DNA of 64,000 bases from CAYOFF01 sp964403415 (GTDB taxonomy: Bacteria > Patescibacteriota > Gracilibacteria > Absconditabacterales > Absconditicoccaceae): the NCBI GenBank assembly GCA_964403415.1, contig CAYOFF010000003.1, positions 1 through 64,000 of the forward strand, given 5' to 3'. Shown one piece after another: positions 1 through 15,000 of this stretch (within the stretch, counting starts at the first letter, position 1; each line of letters opens with the position of its first letter). Both the position numbers and the translations under genes were made by a program. Under the pieces are notes generated by a model. That model had not been told where the DNA came from and searched no databases. It worked only from the letters and a program-made list of their open reading frames with translations.

Positions 1-3000
1 AGATAATCTGGAACGTCTCATTTCCTTCGTAGATCAAATCTTGGATCGTACTTACATTCACTGTCGTTCCTGTACTTCCTGCTGTAATTGTTGCTGTTCC
101 TCCGGTGTAGGTGTAGTCTATTCCACTCGTTGCGGTTCCACCTACGAGTACATAGTTTACCGTCACATTTCCAGTCACTGCATTCGTCAATGTTACTGCG
201 AACGAGCTACTATTTCATTCTGTTATACTTATATCGTTTACACTTACCGTAGGTGCTGCTTCGTCATCGGTAATTGTTCCAGTAGCTAGAGATGTACCAA
301 GGTTGAAATTTGATGGATTACTCAAGCTCATCGTAAAGTTTTCGTTTCATTCGTATATTGCGTCTTGTATCGTAGTAACGCTTACTGTTTGTGATGTCTG
401 TCCTGTCACGAACGTTACGGTTCCTGTTTTTGTAGTATAGTCTGTTCCTGCCAATGCGGTTCATTGTGTTGTTGCGTATGATATTGTGGCCACACCACAA
501 ACTGCTCCTGTCGTTGTAGAGATTGTAAACACAACTCACGTTCATTCTGTCGCTGATGATCCTGCAATATTCACTGTACGAGTTAATCCCTCGTCTACAC
601 TTGAATCACAATCGTTATCTAGTCCATCACAAAGCTCTGCTGCTCCTGAGTATATCGTATTGTTATTGTTGTTACAGTCTCCTGCACACTGAGTTTGTCC
701 ATCTCCATCTGGATCTATACATCCTAGAGACGTTACTCACGCACTACATGTCCCAGAGAACGCCGTATTCAACGAATTTACGAGCGTCAATTTCCCTGTG
801 AATATACCAGATCCATACGCATGTGTATATACGAGATTCGTTGCAGTCAGATTACTCTCTGATGTACTGTCTCCATATGCCAACGAGTATAATGCCTCCC
901 ATCATGTATTCAATCATCATATCACAAACGTTACGGCATCTCCTGAATTCACCGTACTACTACCACTGACAGTAAGTGTACATGCCGGAGTTTCTGCATT
1001 ACATTGATTATCACAACCGTCTCATTGTGTATGTCATCCATCGTCACATGTTTCGTAACCTGTTTGTACTATACCATCTCCACAGTTTCAACCCTGATTA
1101 CTTACAATTGTACATATTGACGAACAGTACGAACAACTATCATCGTATGGCGGATCACATACGTCTCCGTTACCTGTAAGCCCATTACTTGGACCGCTAT
1201 CGCACTGTTCCCCCGTATTCACGTATCCATTTCCACATCCCGCAAAGTCATCATCGTCTATCGTAATCACGCCCGTACTATCACCAAAAGATGCATTTGT
1301 AGGTCATGAAAGCACGATATTTAGTGTCTCTGTAGACTCATACCATACATCATTAATGGTTGTTATTACGAGTCATCATGTGGTTGCTCATGCAGAAATA
1401 GTCAGTGTTCATCCTGTATTTGTATAGTCTCCTCCGCTTATTGCTGTAACTCCTGAAAGCATATATTGTACCGTCACCGCCTGATATGACGAATTACTCA
1501 ACGTCACTACTGATAGTCATGTCGTTCACTCTGTCAGTGTTATATCATTTACACTCAATGTCGGCTGACTATCATCATCAAGTATAGTTGCTTGACCTGT
1601 ATTGTCTGTAAGCGACGCACTTCCTCCTACGTTACTCAAGATAATCTGGAACGTTTCTCCTGTTTCGTAAATCGTATCTTCTATTGTATTCACTGATACA
1701 AATCCTGTTGTATTTCCTGCTGGTATCGTTGCCGTTCCTCCTGTGTAGGTGTAGTCTACTCCACTCGTTGCTGTTCCTGCTACCAATACATACTGTACCG
1801 TCACATTTCCAGTTGTTGCGTTTGACATCGTCAACGTAAAGTTACCTGCAACTCACTCCGAGATACTTATGTCATTTACTGTAATTTCTGGTGCTGGATC
1901 GTTATCCGTAATTGTCGCTACTCACGTTCCATCTGAAAGCGATGCACTTCCACCAACATTACTCAAAATAATCTGGAAGGTTTCATTTCATTCGTAAGCA
2001 GTATCTTGGTATGAACTTACCGCTATTGCTCATGTCGTGTTTCCAGCGGTGATGTTCAGTGTTCCTCACGTGTATATATAGTCTACTCCGCTCGTTGCTG
2101 TTCCTGCCACCAATACATACTGCACCGTCACACTTCACGTCGTCGCATTGGAGAGAGACACTACAAAGTTCCCCGCTAGTCCTTCTGTAATTGAAATGTC
2201 ATTCACCGTCACAAGCGCCGTCGTCTCATCATCCGTTATCGTTGCTACTCACGTTCCGTCTACTATTGTAGCATTGCTAGAAACATTGCTCAAAAGCATA
2301 CTAAAGACCTCATTTCATTCATATACTGTATCCTCTATTGTACTTACACTTACTGTACCTGTCCTACTACCTGCAGTAATCGTAAGCACACCTCCTGTGT
2401 ATGTATAGTCTACCCCACTCGTTGCTGTACCCGCAGCAAGCGAGTAGTTGATCGTTACGTTTCCTGTAGCAGCAGTTGTCATTGTAACAGTGAACGTGCT
2501 TCCATCACCCTCTGATACACTTATATCGTTAATCGATACTTGAGGTGCACTCTCATTATCCGTAATCGTTGCTACTCATGTACCATCCGAAATTGTTGCA
2601 TTCGTTGGACTAGAAAGTAGCATACTGAATGTTTCGCTTCACTCGTAGAGAATATCTTCTAGTGTTGTAACATTTATTGCTCATGTAGTGTTTCCTGCCG
2701 TGATTGTTAGTATTCCTCCTGTATGGATATAATCCGTTCCGCTCGTTGCTGATCCTGCTGTCAATACATACTGTACCGTCACATTTCCAGTTGTTGCGTT
2801 ATTAAGACTTATTACAAAACTTCCTACTGATCACTCTCAGATAGAGACATCGTTGATGCTAATTGTCGGCGCACTCTCTGTATCTGTAATTGTTGCTACT
2901 CACGTACCGTCTGTGATAGTAGCATTTGTTGGATTAGATAATAATATATTAAACGTCTCACTTCACTCGTAGATTGCATCATCTAGCGCTGTCACTACAA

Positions 3001-6000
3001 CGTATCCTGTCATTGATCCTGAGAGTATTGTAACAGTTCCTGCTATATACGTGTAATCTGATCCACTCGTTGCCGTACCCGCACTAAGTATATAATCGGC
3101 AGTGATTCATGATGTTGATGGATTAGATAGTGTCACAGCAAACTGGCCTGTTGTTCCTTCTGACAACGTGATGTTGTTCACGCTAATCGCTGGCGTTTGA
3201 TCCTCATCAGTGATGAGTGCTATTCATGTTTCTGTGGATATATAGCCATTTACCGCTCCTGTCAGATTGTATATCAACGTCTCAGTGGGCTCATCAATCG
3301 TATCGTTAATCAAATCTACATATACTTGCGTAGTTGTTGATCATGCAGGAACAGTCACTGTGTATCCTGTAGATACGTAATCCACACCACTTGTTGCCGT
3401 TCATGGTGTCACATAGAAGTATACAGAAACTCATGTATATGACGTATGGCTCAATTGTACATTTCATCAGATTTGTGGCGAATTTTCTGATGCTCATCAA
3501 GCATTAATATAGACACCTGGCTGAGTATCGTCATCTGTAATAGTGACCACTCCGGTATTACTGACCAGTGTCCCCGTACTTGGCGAACTAAAGACGACAT
3601 TATATGTCTCTGTAGTTTCGTACATTGTATCTTCTATACTCGTTACCACAATTGTTCATGTTTTACTTCATGCGGTAATCGTCAACGTCCCTGCAAATCA
3701 TGTATAATCTACTCCACTTGTTGCTGTTGCTGGAGAGGCTACATAGTCTACAGACAGCGTCACTCATGTTGCTATTCTATTGAGCGAGACGACCATCAAT
3801 CACGTATTTCACTCAGCTATACCTGTACTATTTACTGTCCATTGATATGGTTCAAATTTACATAGATTATTACATCCATCACCTGTTCATACTCCACCGT
3901 CGTCACATTGTTCTGATCACTCTATAATACCATTACCACATACTGCATCGCATCAATCACAACTTATCGTTCCTGACCATCATGCCGCATTGTTGCTACC
4001 ATCTGATTTAAACCGGAATGTCAAACATGTATCTTCACTTCACGTAATTACAGGTGGAAGCGTCGTATCACAATACTCTCCGATCTGCGTTCATCCTGTT
4101 CCGTCCCCACTCAATACTTTCATCCGATCTGAGCTACACGATGGATCATTCTCGAGCGTAAAGTTTGTAAACTTTGTAACAACCTTTCCTCCTGTTACTG
4201 AAGGACAGTATGTCGTTATCGTTTGCGTTTTATCAGGATAATTTCATCCTGTTCCACCTGGGTCGTAAAATGCTTTGGATCATGTACCTACTCCTACATT
4301 TCCTTGGTGTATCCATGACTCCCATCCATTCAATGAACTTGACTCATCTGACATAAACTCAAATGTCAAACATCCGTTTACACTGGTACCAATGAAATTG
4401 GTCTGAGCAAGAGATGTGCTACAATACTGTCCTATAAGCGTCGCTCATGTTGTTGCCCCATCATAGACTTTTAGCATTTCTGTCGTACATGGCATATTGT
4501 CATCTACCGCAAAGAACCGGAACGATGCCTCTACGTGGTTTCATCATCATGTAGCACAGAAGGTTTTTGTCCAATGTTCATTATTTCCATACTGACTTCA
4601 CACTCACGGCCCTCAAGAATCATAGAATCATGTACCTCCCTCTCCGATGTAATACGTACTTGATGCGGCATCATCCTCCACCAATGTAATTGCTCAAGTT
4701 GCGTCGCTAATTGTTGCATTCCACGATGGACTACTCAAAATTACACTTAAACTCTCGTCTCATTCATAGCTTGCATCTTGTATGGTTACTACACGTATTG
4801 TCCCACTCGTGTTACCTGCTGGTATTGTCAATATACCTCATGTATAGGTGTAGTCCACACCGCTCGTTGCTGTACCTCAGAGCAGTGCGTATTGTACTGT
4901 TATACTTCATGTCGTTGTATTACCAAGACTCACGGTAATATCACCACTTTGTCACTCTGTGATGTTTATATCATTTATAGTGATCTGTGGCGCACTATCA
5001 TCATCTGTAATCGTTGCTACTCCTGTTCCATCTAGGAGACTTGCGCTTCCTCCGACGTTGCTCAAGATAATCTGGAAGCTCTCGCTTCACTCATAGATCG
5101 TATCCTCGATTGTTGTTATCGCTATTGTCATTCATGTGCTTCCTGCTGTAATCGTTGCTGTTCCTCCTGTGTACGTGTAATCCACTCCACTCGTTGCTGT
5201 TACCCCTACGAGCACATAGCTTACCGTCACATTTCCAGTCACTGCGTTCGTCATCGTGATCGCAAAGTTACCTGCTGAGCCTTCACTTATCGTCGTATCA
5301 TTTACACTTATCGTAGGTGCACTATCATCATCCGTAATTGTTGCTACTCCTGTTCCATCTAGGAGACTTGCACTTCCTCCGACATTGCTCAAGACAATCT
5401 GGAATGTTTCATCAGTCTCGTATACCAAATCCTCTATTGTATTTACTGATATTGTCGTTCCTGTACTTCCTGCTATGATCGTTGCTGTTCCTCCCGTGTA
5501 CGTGTAGTCTATTCCACTTGTTGCTGTTCCCGCTACCAATACATACTGTACCGTCACATTTCCAGTCACTGCATTCGTCAACGTTACTGCAAAGCTTCCT
5601 GCATCTCCTTCACTTATCGTTGTATCATTTACACTTATCGTAGGTGCACTATCATCATCTGTAATCGTTGCTACTCACGTTCCATCTAGGAGACTTGCAC
5701 TTCCTCCGACGTTGCTCAAGATAATCTGGAACGTCTCATTTCCTTCGTAGATCAAATCTTGGATCGTACTTACGCTTACCGTCGTTCCTGTGCTTCCTGC
5801 TGTTATCGTTGCTGTTCCTCCTGTATACGTGTAGTCTACTCCACTCGTTGCTGTTCCTGCTACCAATACATAACTTACTGTCACATTTCCTGTCACTGCA
5901 TTCGTCATTGTTACTGCGAACGAACTGCTATTTCATTCTGTAATACTTATATCATTTACACTGATCGTAGGTGCACTATCATTATCCGTAATTGTTGCTA

Positions 6001-9000
6001 CTCCTGTTCCATCTAGTAATGATGCACTTCCTCCGACGTTGCTCAAGATAATCTGGAAGTTCTCTGTTCCTTCGTAGATCAAATCTTGGATCGTACTTAC
6101 GCTTACCGTCGTTCCTGTGCTTCCTGCTGTTATCGTTGCTGTTCCTCCTGTATACGTGTAGTCTACTCCACTCGTTGCTGTTCCTGCTACCAATACATAA
6201 CTTACTGTCACATTTCCTGTCACTGCGTTCGTCATCGTGATCGCAAAGTTACCTGCTGAGCCTTCACTTATCGTCGTATCATTTACACTTATCGTAGGTG
6301 CACTATCATCATCCGTAATTGTTGCTACTCCTGTTCCATCTAGGAGACTTGCACTTCCTCCGACATTGCTCAAGATAATCTGGAACGTCTCGTTCCCTTC
6401 GTAGATCAAATCTTGGATCGTACTTACATTCACTGTCGTTCCTGTATTTCCTGCTGTGATTGTTGCTGTTCCTCCGGTATACGTATAATCCACTCCACTC
6501 GTTGCTGTTCCTGCTACAAGCACATACTGCACCGTTACATTTCCCGTTAGCTGACTACTCAATGTTATCGCGAAGTTTCATGCAGATCATTCTCCTATGC
6601 TTATATCATTCACAGATATTTCTGCTGCCCCTTCATCATCGGTAATAGTGATCACACCCGTACTATCGCTAATAGTTGCGTTACTTGATGCACTACTCAA
6701 CAACATATTCAGTGTTTCATTCCCTTCTGAAATTACGTCTTGTAGCGTCACTATCTTTACAGTTCCTGTCGTGCTTCCTGCTGTAATAGTCAGTATTCCT
6801 CCTGTGTGCGTATAATCCGCTCCACTCGTTGCTGTGCCTGCACTCAGCGCGTAATTTACTGTAACATTACCCGTCGTTGTATTAGATAGAGATACTGTAA
6901 TATATCCACTACTTCACTCTGATATATTGATATCATTTATTGTGATCTGTGGTGCTGAGTCATCATCTGTTATCGTCGCCACTCCTGTTCCATCTAGCAA
7001 TGATGCGCTTCCTCCCACTGTACTAAGTAAAATCTGGAAGGTTTCACTTCCCTCATAGATTGTATCTTGTATCGTGACCGCACGCACTGTCACTCCTGTC
7101 GTCCCTGCTGTAATCGTTGCTGTTCCTCCGGTGTACGTGTAGTCTACGCCACTCGTTGCAGAAGATGCGGCTAAAACATACTGTACTGTTACATTGCCGG
7201 TTGTAGGTCCAGATAGTGCTATGGTAAAATTACCACTACTTCCTTCCCCTATACTTATATCGTGTACTGCGAGTGTAGGCGTTGTTTCATCATCATTGAT
7301 TACTCCGACTCAGGTTCCATCTAGGAGTGTTGCATTAGACACATTTGATACAATTACATAGAATGTTTCATCCGCCTCATAGATATTATCGTTTATAGTA
7401 TTCACATCAATCGTAGCCATTGTCTCACCAACAGTTATTATTTTTGAACCTCACGTATACACATAATCTACCCCACTTACAGCCGTGCCTCCTACCACGA
7501 TATAATCAAACGTCACATTCGAATTAGAAATTGCGCTTATTGTAACCTCAAATGGAAGTGAATTACTTTCTACCTTGTTTTGATCTGCTATACTAAGTGT
7601 TGGTATATCATCGTCAGTAATTGTTGCCACTCATATACTATCGGCAATTGTTGCACCAACCGGACTCGATAGAACTATGTTGAACGTCTCGCTTGATTCT
7701 ATTCCTGTATCTTGCAAGGTTGTTGCCTTAATTGTTACACCTGTTGTTCCCGCTATAATCGTCGCTGTTCCTCATGTATATGTATAGTCTACACCACTTG
7801 TCGCTGTCACACCCGAAAGCACATAGTTTACTGTTACATTTCCTGTACTTATTGTATTCGTACTGATTGTGAAGTTACCAGAAGCTCATTCTGCTATATT
7901 TATGTCATTCACAGAGATCTGTGGAGCTGATTCATCGTCTGTAATTGTTACTACTCCCGTACTATCAGTAAGTGTTGCATTTACTGATGGCGAGCTCAAA
8001 ATAACATTAAACGTCTCATTACCTTCATAAATAAGATCCTGTAGCGTAGCAAGTACTATGTTAGCACCCGTACTCAATGCTGGGATAGTCAATGTTCCTC
8101 CTGTATATGTATAATCCACTCCGCTCGTTGCAGATGATCAAACCACCGTATAATTTACTGTTATGTTTCATGTGGTTGAAGTCGGAGACGATACCGTGAT
8201 AGCTCAAGTAGATCACTCGCCTATACTTATATCGTTCACTGATAATGTAGGTGTAGCCGTATTATCATATAATGTTCACTCTGCAACTCCATCAGCTATA
8301 GTAGCATTTGATGGTCACGAAAGAACCATATACATATACTCATCTCATTCGTCTATTGTATCTGTCAATCCTATCAACAGAAGATCTACCTGTGTTGCTC
8401 ATGGCGTGAATGTTACAGTTCATCATGTGTGCGTATAATCTAGACCGCTCGTCGCAGATGCTCCCGAATAGACAAAATCTACCGTTATCGTCTGATACGA
8501 TGCATTTGACAACATGATAGTAAAGTAATCTTGATCTCCTTCTCATACACCTATGTCATACGCATTTATTGTCGGCTGACTGTCGTCTTCTATAATAGTT
8601 GCTACTCAACTACTATCAGCTATTGTCGCATTTGCCGATGGGTTACTTAGTGTGATGCTAAATATTTCATTTGCTCATTCGTATACTGTATCTGTTATCG
8701 TCACCGCACGGACCGTTCATGTTGTACTTCCTGCAGTAATTGTCAGCGTTCCTCATGTATATATGTAGTCCACGCCGCTTGTTGCTGTGCCCGCAGTCAG
8801 TACATAGTCTACCGTTACATTTCCTGTCGACGCATTACTCAACGACACTGTAAAATTGCCACTGCTTCACTCTGCAATATTTATATTATCTACTGATATT
8901 GTTGGCGGAGGATTCGAGTCATCATCAATAATTGTCGCTACTCATGTAGCATCTCCGATAGTAGCATTACTCGATGGAGAACTTAGATTGATAGTAAACG

Positions 9001-12000
9001 TTTCGCCAGATTCCGTAGACCCATCCTGTAGCGTAGTTACACGCACTGTACCGCTCGTATTTCACGCAGTGATTGTTAGCGTACCTCACGTATGCGTGTA
9101 ATCTGAGCCACTCACGGCAGTTACACCAGAAAGCGCATACTGTACCGTCACGTTTCCTGTTGCAGCAGCCGTCAAAGAAATCACAAAATCTCCCGTTCCT
9201 CATTCTGCTATACCCGTCAAATCGTTTACGCTAATCACCGGCGCACTATCATTTTCATATATCATACCACTCTTCGTTATGTTTGCCGCCGTAATAGTTA
9301 TATTTATAGCACCCGTAAAGAGTGCATTAAACTTCTCTGGAGATGTTCACTCATAGACAACATCATCTATAGTCGTCACCGATATCGTTCAGGTAGTCTG
9401 ATTACCACTAAATATATATGTTCCAGATGCATGATAGTAGTCAGATCCACTTGTTGCTGTTACCGGGATCTGATAATATCTCACGGTTGGCAAAAATTGA
9501 GACTGAGCACTTAGTGAGAGGCTATATGTAATCAGTGATCACTCTGTACCTGTTGCTGTATGTGTTGGAGTTACTGTCAATGCTGGTGTTCAGTCATTAT
9601 CGTTCAATGAACCCGTTCCTATAGATGTCGTGATGTTTACATTTACACCATTATCTATTTGCATATTAAATGTCTGCACTGGCTCGTCTATCGTATCATT
9701 AACCGTTGTCACAAGTATTCATGTCGTCAGCCCTCCTGGAGATATTGTCCATGATCCTGTCCTATACGTATAATCTTCTCATGAAACTGCTCATCCTGTA
9801 GTAGAAGTGCCATTCAATGTGTAATAATTAAATATGACAGGAATATTTGATCAGGTACTAAGTGTTGCAGTAAATGTCAATGATGTTCCCTCTGTTACAG
9901 CCGCTGGTGTACTTATGGTAAGATTTGGTGGAGAGTCATTATCAAGGATAGTTCCTACTCCTGTTCCATCTAGGATCGTTGCACCTATAGGATTACTTAG
10001 AATCACATTAAATGTTTCATCATATTCGTCCTTTATATCATTCGTTGTATTTATGGTTACCGTTCCTGTCAACAATCATCCTGTAATGGTTACAGTTCAT
10101 GCTCCTGTCGTGTAGTCCACTCCTCAAGTTGCTCAACCGGTTCCGGCACCATTTTGTGTAGTATATTGAACCGTAACATTGCCAGTTATTGTGAAACTTA
10201 ATGTTACATTAAACGCTATTCCGCTTCACTCATTTCCCGTCATGTCGCTAATAGAAATGGCAGGAGTAGTATCGTCATCATTAATTGTTGCTACTCACGT
10301 GGCATCACTAATAGTTGCGTTTCGAGACGGAGTACTTAGTACAATATTAAATGTTTCATTTCACTCATTCGTAAAATCTTCTATGGTCTGTACACTAACT
10401 GTTCATGTAGTGCTTCATGCAGGGATCGTTAACGTTCCTCCAGTGTACGTGTAGTCTACGCCACTTGTTGCTGTTACTCATGCTAGTGCATAGTTTACGG
10501 TTATACTTCACGTAGTCGTATTGGCAAGAGTTACCGTGAATATTCACCCTGATCACTCCGTAATGCTTATATCGTTTACTGTAATTGCTGGTGGATTATC
10601 ATTGTCATTAATTGTAAATACACCTGTACCATCACTTATTGTTGCATTTGTAGGACTCGATAAGAGTATCTGGAATGTTTCATCTCATTCATAAATTGAA
10701 TCATCAAAAGATGCAAGGTCTATTGGTACACTTCACGTCATATTTCCTGTTGCATATGTCAGTATACCTCAGGTATACGCATAATCTACACCGCTAGTTG
10801 CGCTTATTCCTACGAGCGTGTATGCTACGGTCACCGTCGTAGCTGGCACACTTGAAAGCATCACTAAGAACACATCAGAATCACCCTCAGGGACTCCTGT
10901 ATCATTTACACTAATCGTAATTACGGTATCATCATCTACTATTGTTGCTACTCACGTTCCATCACTTATGGTTGCATTTGTTGGATTTGTAAGAAGGACA
11001 TTAAATGTTTCGCTAGACTCCGCACCAGTATCTTGCAAGGTGACTGCATGGATTGCTCATGTCGTTGATCCGCTTGTGATAGTAAGGGTATTTTGAACAT
11101 GTGTATAGTCTAAACCGCTTGTTGCTGTTACTCAAGCCAATCTGTATACGACTGTTATATCCCCTGTAGCGGCGCTTGATGCCGTCACGATAAAGTCGCC
11201 ACTCGATCATTCTGATATATTTATATCATTCACTGTAAGCACCGGTGCACTTTCGTTATCTGTAATAGTTGCCACTCATGTGCCATCTGTTATCGTAGAG
11301 TTTACTGGACTTGAGAGAATAATATTAAATGTCTCGTCTCCCTCGTAAATAAGATCTTGCAAGGTAGTTACTACTACTGTACCGCTCGTATTTCATGCTG
11401 GGACCGTCAATGTGCCTCCTGTGTAGGTGTAGTCTAAGCCACTCGCGGCGCTTGATGCAACCAATATATAATTGACGGTTACGCCGGATACAGATGCATT
11501 TGCAAGAGATACCGTGAATGCTCATGTCGATCCTTCTCCGATACTGATATCGTTGACACTCAGTGCTGGCGCAGGATCATCATCCAAGATGCTACTTGCA
11601 CCGGTCAATGTACCTATAGTCGCATTCACTACTCACGTAATTACCAAAATCACAGTTTCATCTTGCTCGTCCAGAGAATCATTTACGATTGCTGGACCAT
11701 TTACAGATGCGCTTGTTGATCCCGCTGGTACCGTTACTGTGCCTCATGTATATGTGTAATCTGTTCCGCTAGTTGCAGTTCCAGGAGAGAAGCTATATGT
11801 TACTGTTACTCCTGTATACGATGTACGATTCAATTGTACACTAAAGGCATTGAGATATGGAGAGTTTTCTGTTGCACTACCATTACCATTCGCGTTAATA
11901 ACGGGCAGTGAATCGTCATTTGAAATAGTTATTAGACCTGTCGCATCGAGTATTGTTCAGGTACTTGGCGAAGCAAGAATGATGTTATATGTTTCGTCCA

Positions 12001-15000
12001 ACTCGTATGTCGTATCTGATATACTATTTACTACTATGCTTCCTGTACTACTTCATGTTCATATCGTCAGTGTTCCTCATGCTCATGTATAGTCAGTTCA
12101 GCTAGTTGCTGTTCACGCCACACTTGAATATTGTATTGTATACGCACCGCTAGCTACCGCATTGAGAGATACAATCACTACTCACGTATTTCCCTCCGTA
12201 AGCGTCTGATCAGAGATACTCCACTGATATCATGTAAATCATCAACCTCATCATCATGCAATTTCTGTTACTGTAGCATTCCATCCCGAAGCCACGCCTC
12301 AGCCGTCTTCTTTAAATTCGAACATCAAACAATCGTTTACGGCACTCGTAAATACTCATGGATTCGTCGTTCCACAGTACGTTCACAATACGCTATCATA
12401 TTTTTCGTATCAGTTGTAGATTTTTAGATAATCACATGAACAGCTTGAACAGTTTTCTATATTTAATCCATTGAATGACACCTGCACCTTTCATCACGCT
12501 GTGCTTGGACAGAATGCTCGTGTTTTCCGTACACTTACACCATAATTTCCCGTAGGTCATCCATCGTCATAGAATTCTGTACCTGTTGCTGCTGGATAGT
12601 TTTTTCTTTCACAGCCATTGATACTTGAACATGATGCGCCTACATTTGCCCGTCGACCTCTTGCTGTCCCACCCCCGTCTTCAAAGAAATCAAATGTCAT
12701 ACAGTTTGACGTCGATGTATAGGTGCCACTAATTGCTGTGCCACAGAACTTTCCTATAAGTGAAGATCCTGTCGAACCTCCGTCATATATCTTCAATCGA
12801 TCAAATGTACAACTTGCTCCACCATCTTCTACCTGGAAGTCGAAGAAGTCGATCGTTACTTTTCATAATGGTTCTGGCGAACAATATGTTTTTGTCAGCC
12901 TATCATTTGTTGGATAGAGCGATCATACCGTCGCACATCATCCATTATCACAGAATTTATGTCCTGTCGTTCCTAATGTCGTGTAGCATCCGCTTGCGGT
13001 ACAACTTTCTACTATCGTTACTACTCACGTAGCATCGCTAATTGATCAGGTACTTGGAGATGAAATTATAACATTATACGTCTCTCATGAGTCATAAACA
13101 AAGTCAGACTTCGCATTTATAACAATACTTCCTGTCGTGTTTCACGTACCGATTGTTAGTGTTCCTCACGCACCCGTATAGTCCGTTCCACTAGTTGCTG
13201 TACCTGCTACGGACACATACGTTACTGTGTATGCGCCACTTGCTGCTCTATTGAGAGATACTATAATAGATCCTGTTGTTCCTTCTGTGACTGCCTTATC
13301 ACCAATTGACCAAGTGTATGGCTCTACCACACATATACTACTACATCCGTCTCCATTGGTCAGATTACCATCATCACAAGTCTCACTCCATATACTATCT
13401 ATCGCTCCGTCACCACAGTATCAAACTCTAGATGTCGATCACGTACAATACCCAAGAACATCTCCCGAGTACGCACTCTGTACTGTAACTGTGCCAATGT
13501 ACTCTGTCGTAGTACCGGAATGATAATTGTATGTTTGTACTAGAGATCATCCTGTAGTAAGTGATCTGCCACTACCATCACCAAAGTCTAAGTGTCTCAG
13601 TATCTCTCACGTCATATATATTCCAGCTATTGTGAACTCTATTACTTCTCCTGAGTATGGAGGCTTACCTCACTCTCACTGAATCGTTAGCGTACATGTT
13701 GGTGTCTGTATATTACATCCCGTTGTACATCCGTCTCATCCGATATTATTACCGTCATCGCACTGCTCCGGAGGCACTGTGACACCATTTCCACAGCCTG
13801 GTGCCTGTGAACAGTTACACTGTAACTCCATACAGGTACCTCAATCACACTGATCATCTCTAGTACATGCTGACCCTTGCACACATCAGGTACCTACACC
13901 TGCTCCAAAATCAGATGCCCCACACGTATAAATTGTTGCCAATCCTCCGCTTACCGTAGCAAAATTTGTTCCGGAACTCGCTTCACCGCTTAAACACTGC
14001 GCATTTTGATCGTTAGTCAATCATCTTACTCCATATGTATCATCTCATGCATGTTTTACGTAGATTGCTATCACCTCTCCCTCTGTCGCTGTTACGGGAA
14101 TGTCTACTTGTACCGGCTGGGTAAAGTAGATTGTCTCATTTGATCCTGAAACACCAAATGACAACCCTCCATACTGCGTCTTGGTTGCATCTTGAGTAAC
14201 ATCTGATGTAAAGTAGCTGATAGCAAGATCCTCTACTTTAACACCTGTACTCACACCTCAGGTGGTTGCTGCTTCAAGTACGGTTCCTTCTTTGATACGT
14301 ATTTTTGCTTTTGTCTTTTTCTTGTCCTTAAATTGGAATGCTTTGTTGAAGTCCATCTTTTTAACGTTCTCCCCATTCATGATACGATCAAAACCTCCTG
14401 CATATACAGTGTCGTACGCTGATCATAGTTTATCATATACTATCAGATCGTTATCTGGATTACTGTGCAATACATCGGTAATTTCTGTCTGTTCGATTTT
14501 TCTATTATAGAATACTGCCTTCTTGATATCTCACTTAAAGTATGATCCAGCAGTAAAGTTTAGTCATCATAATTGGACGTAGTTGAGGTGGGTTGCAGCA
14601 AGCCCGACATATCTTCCTGAGCCAATTTCGCTTCCATCCACGTAGAGATAGTATCGCCCTATTCCCTGATTAGATCAGGTTTTCTGCCAAGTTAGTGCTA
14701 CATTGTGCCAATCGTTATCATTCAAATTAAATTCAAAAGACTGCGGAGATGAAGTTCCCATTCTTACCTCAAGAGAGCTGCCTAGATCGTTCCCGTTGGG
14801 TGAGTCTATATACCTCAATGTTAGATAACTCGTTGAACGAGAATGCCCGATCAAGTAGCCACTTGTATCGTCATCCATGCGAGACCTAAGGCGCATAACT
14901 ATAGATCATTCGGTTCTATTTAGTACAGGCCCTTGATACTTATATGCTACGTCATTTACGCCGTCTAGACTAAAGAATTTTTCATCCACATTGTACGTTG

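Noticed and set aside
1..13300. Regular repeats considered as a CRISPR array or satellite DNA
   Set aside because: The period is about 327 bp, the whole region is one open frame and each unit encodes a Calx-beta domain.
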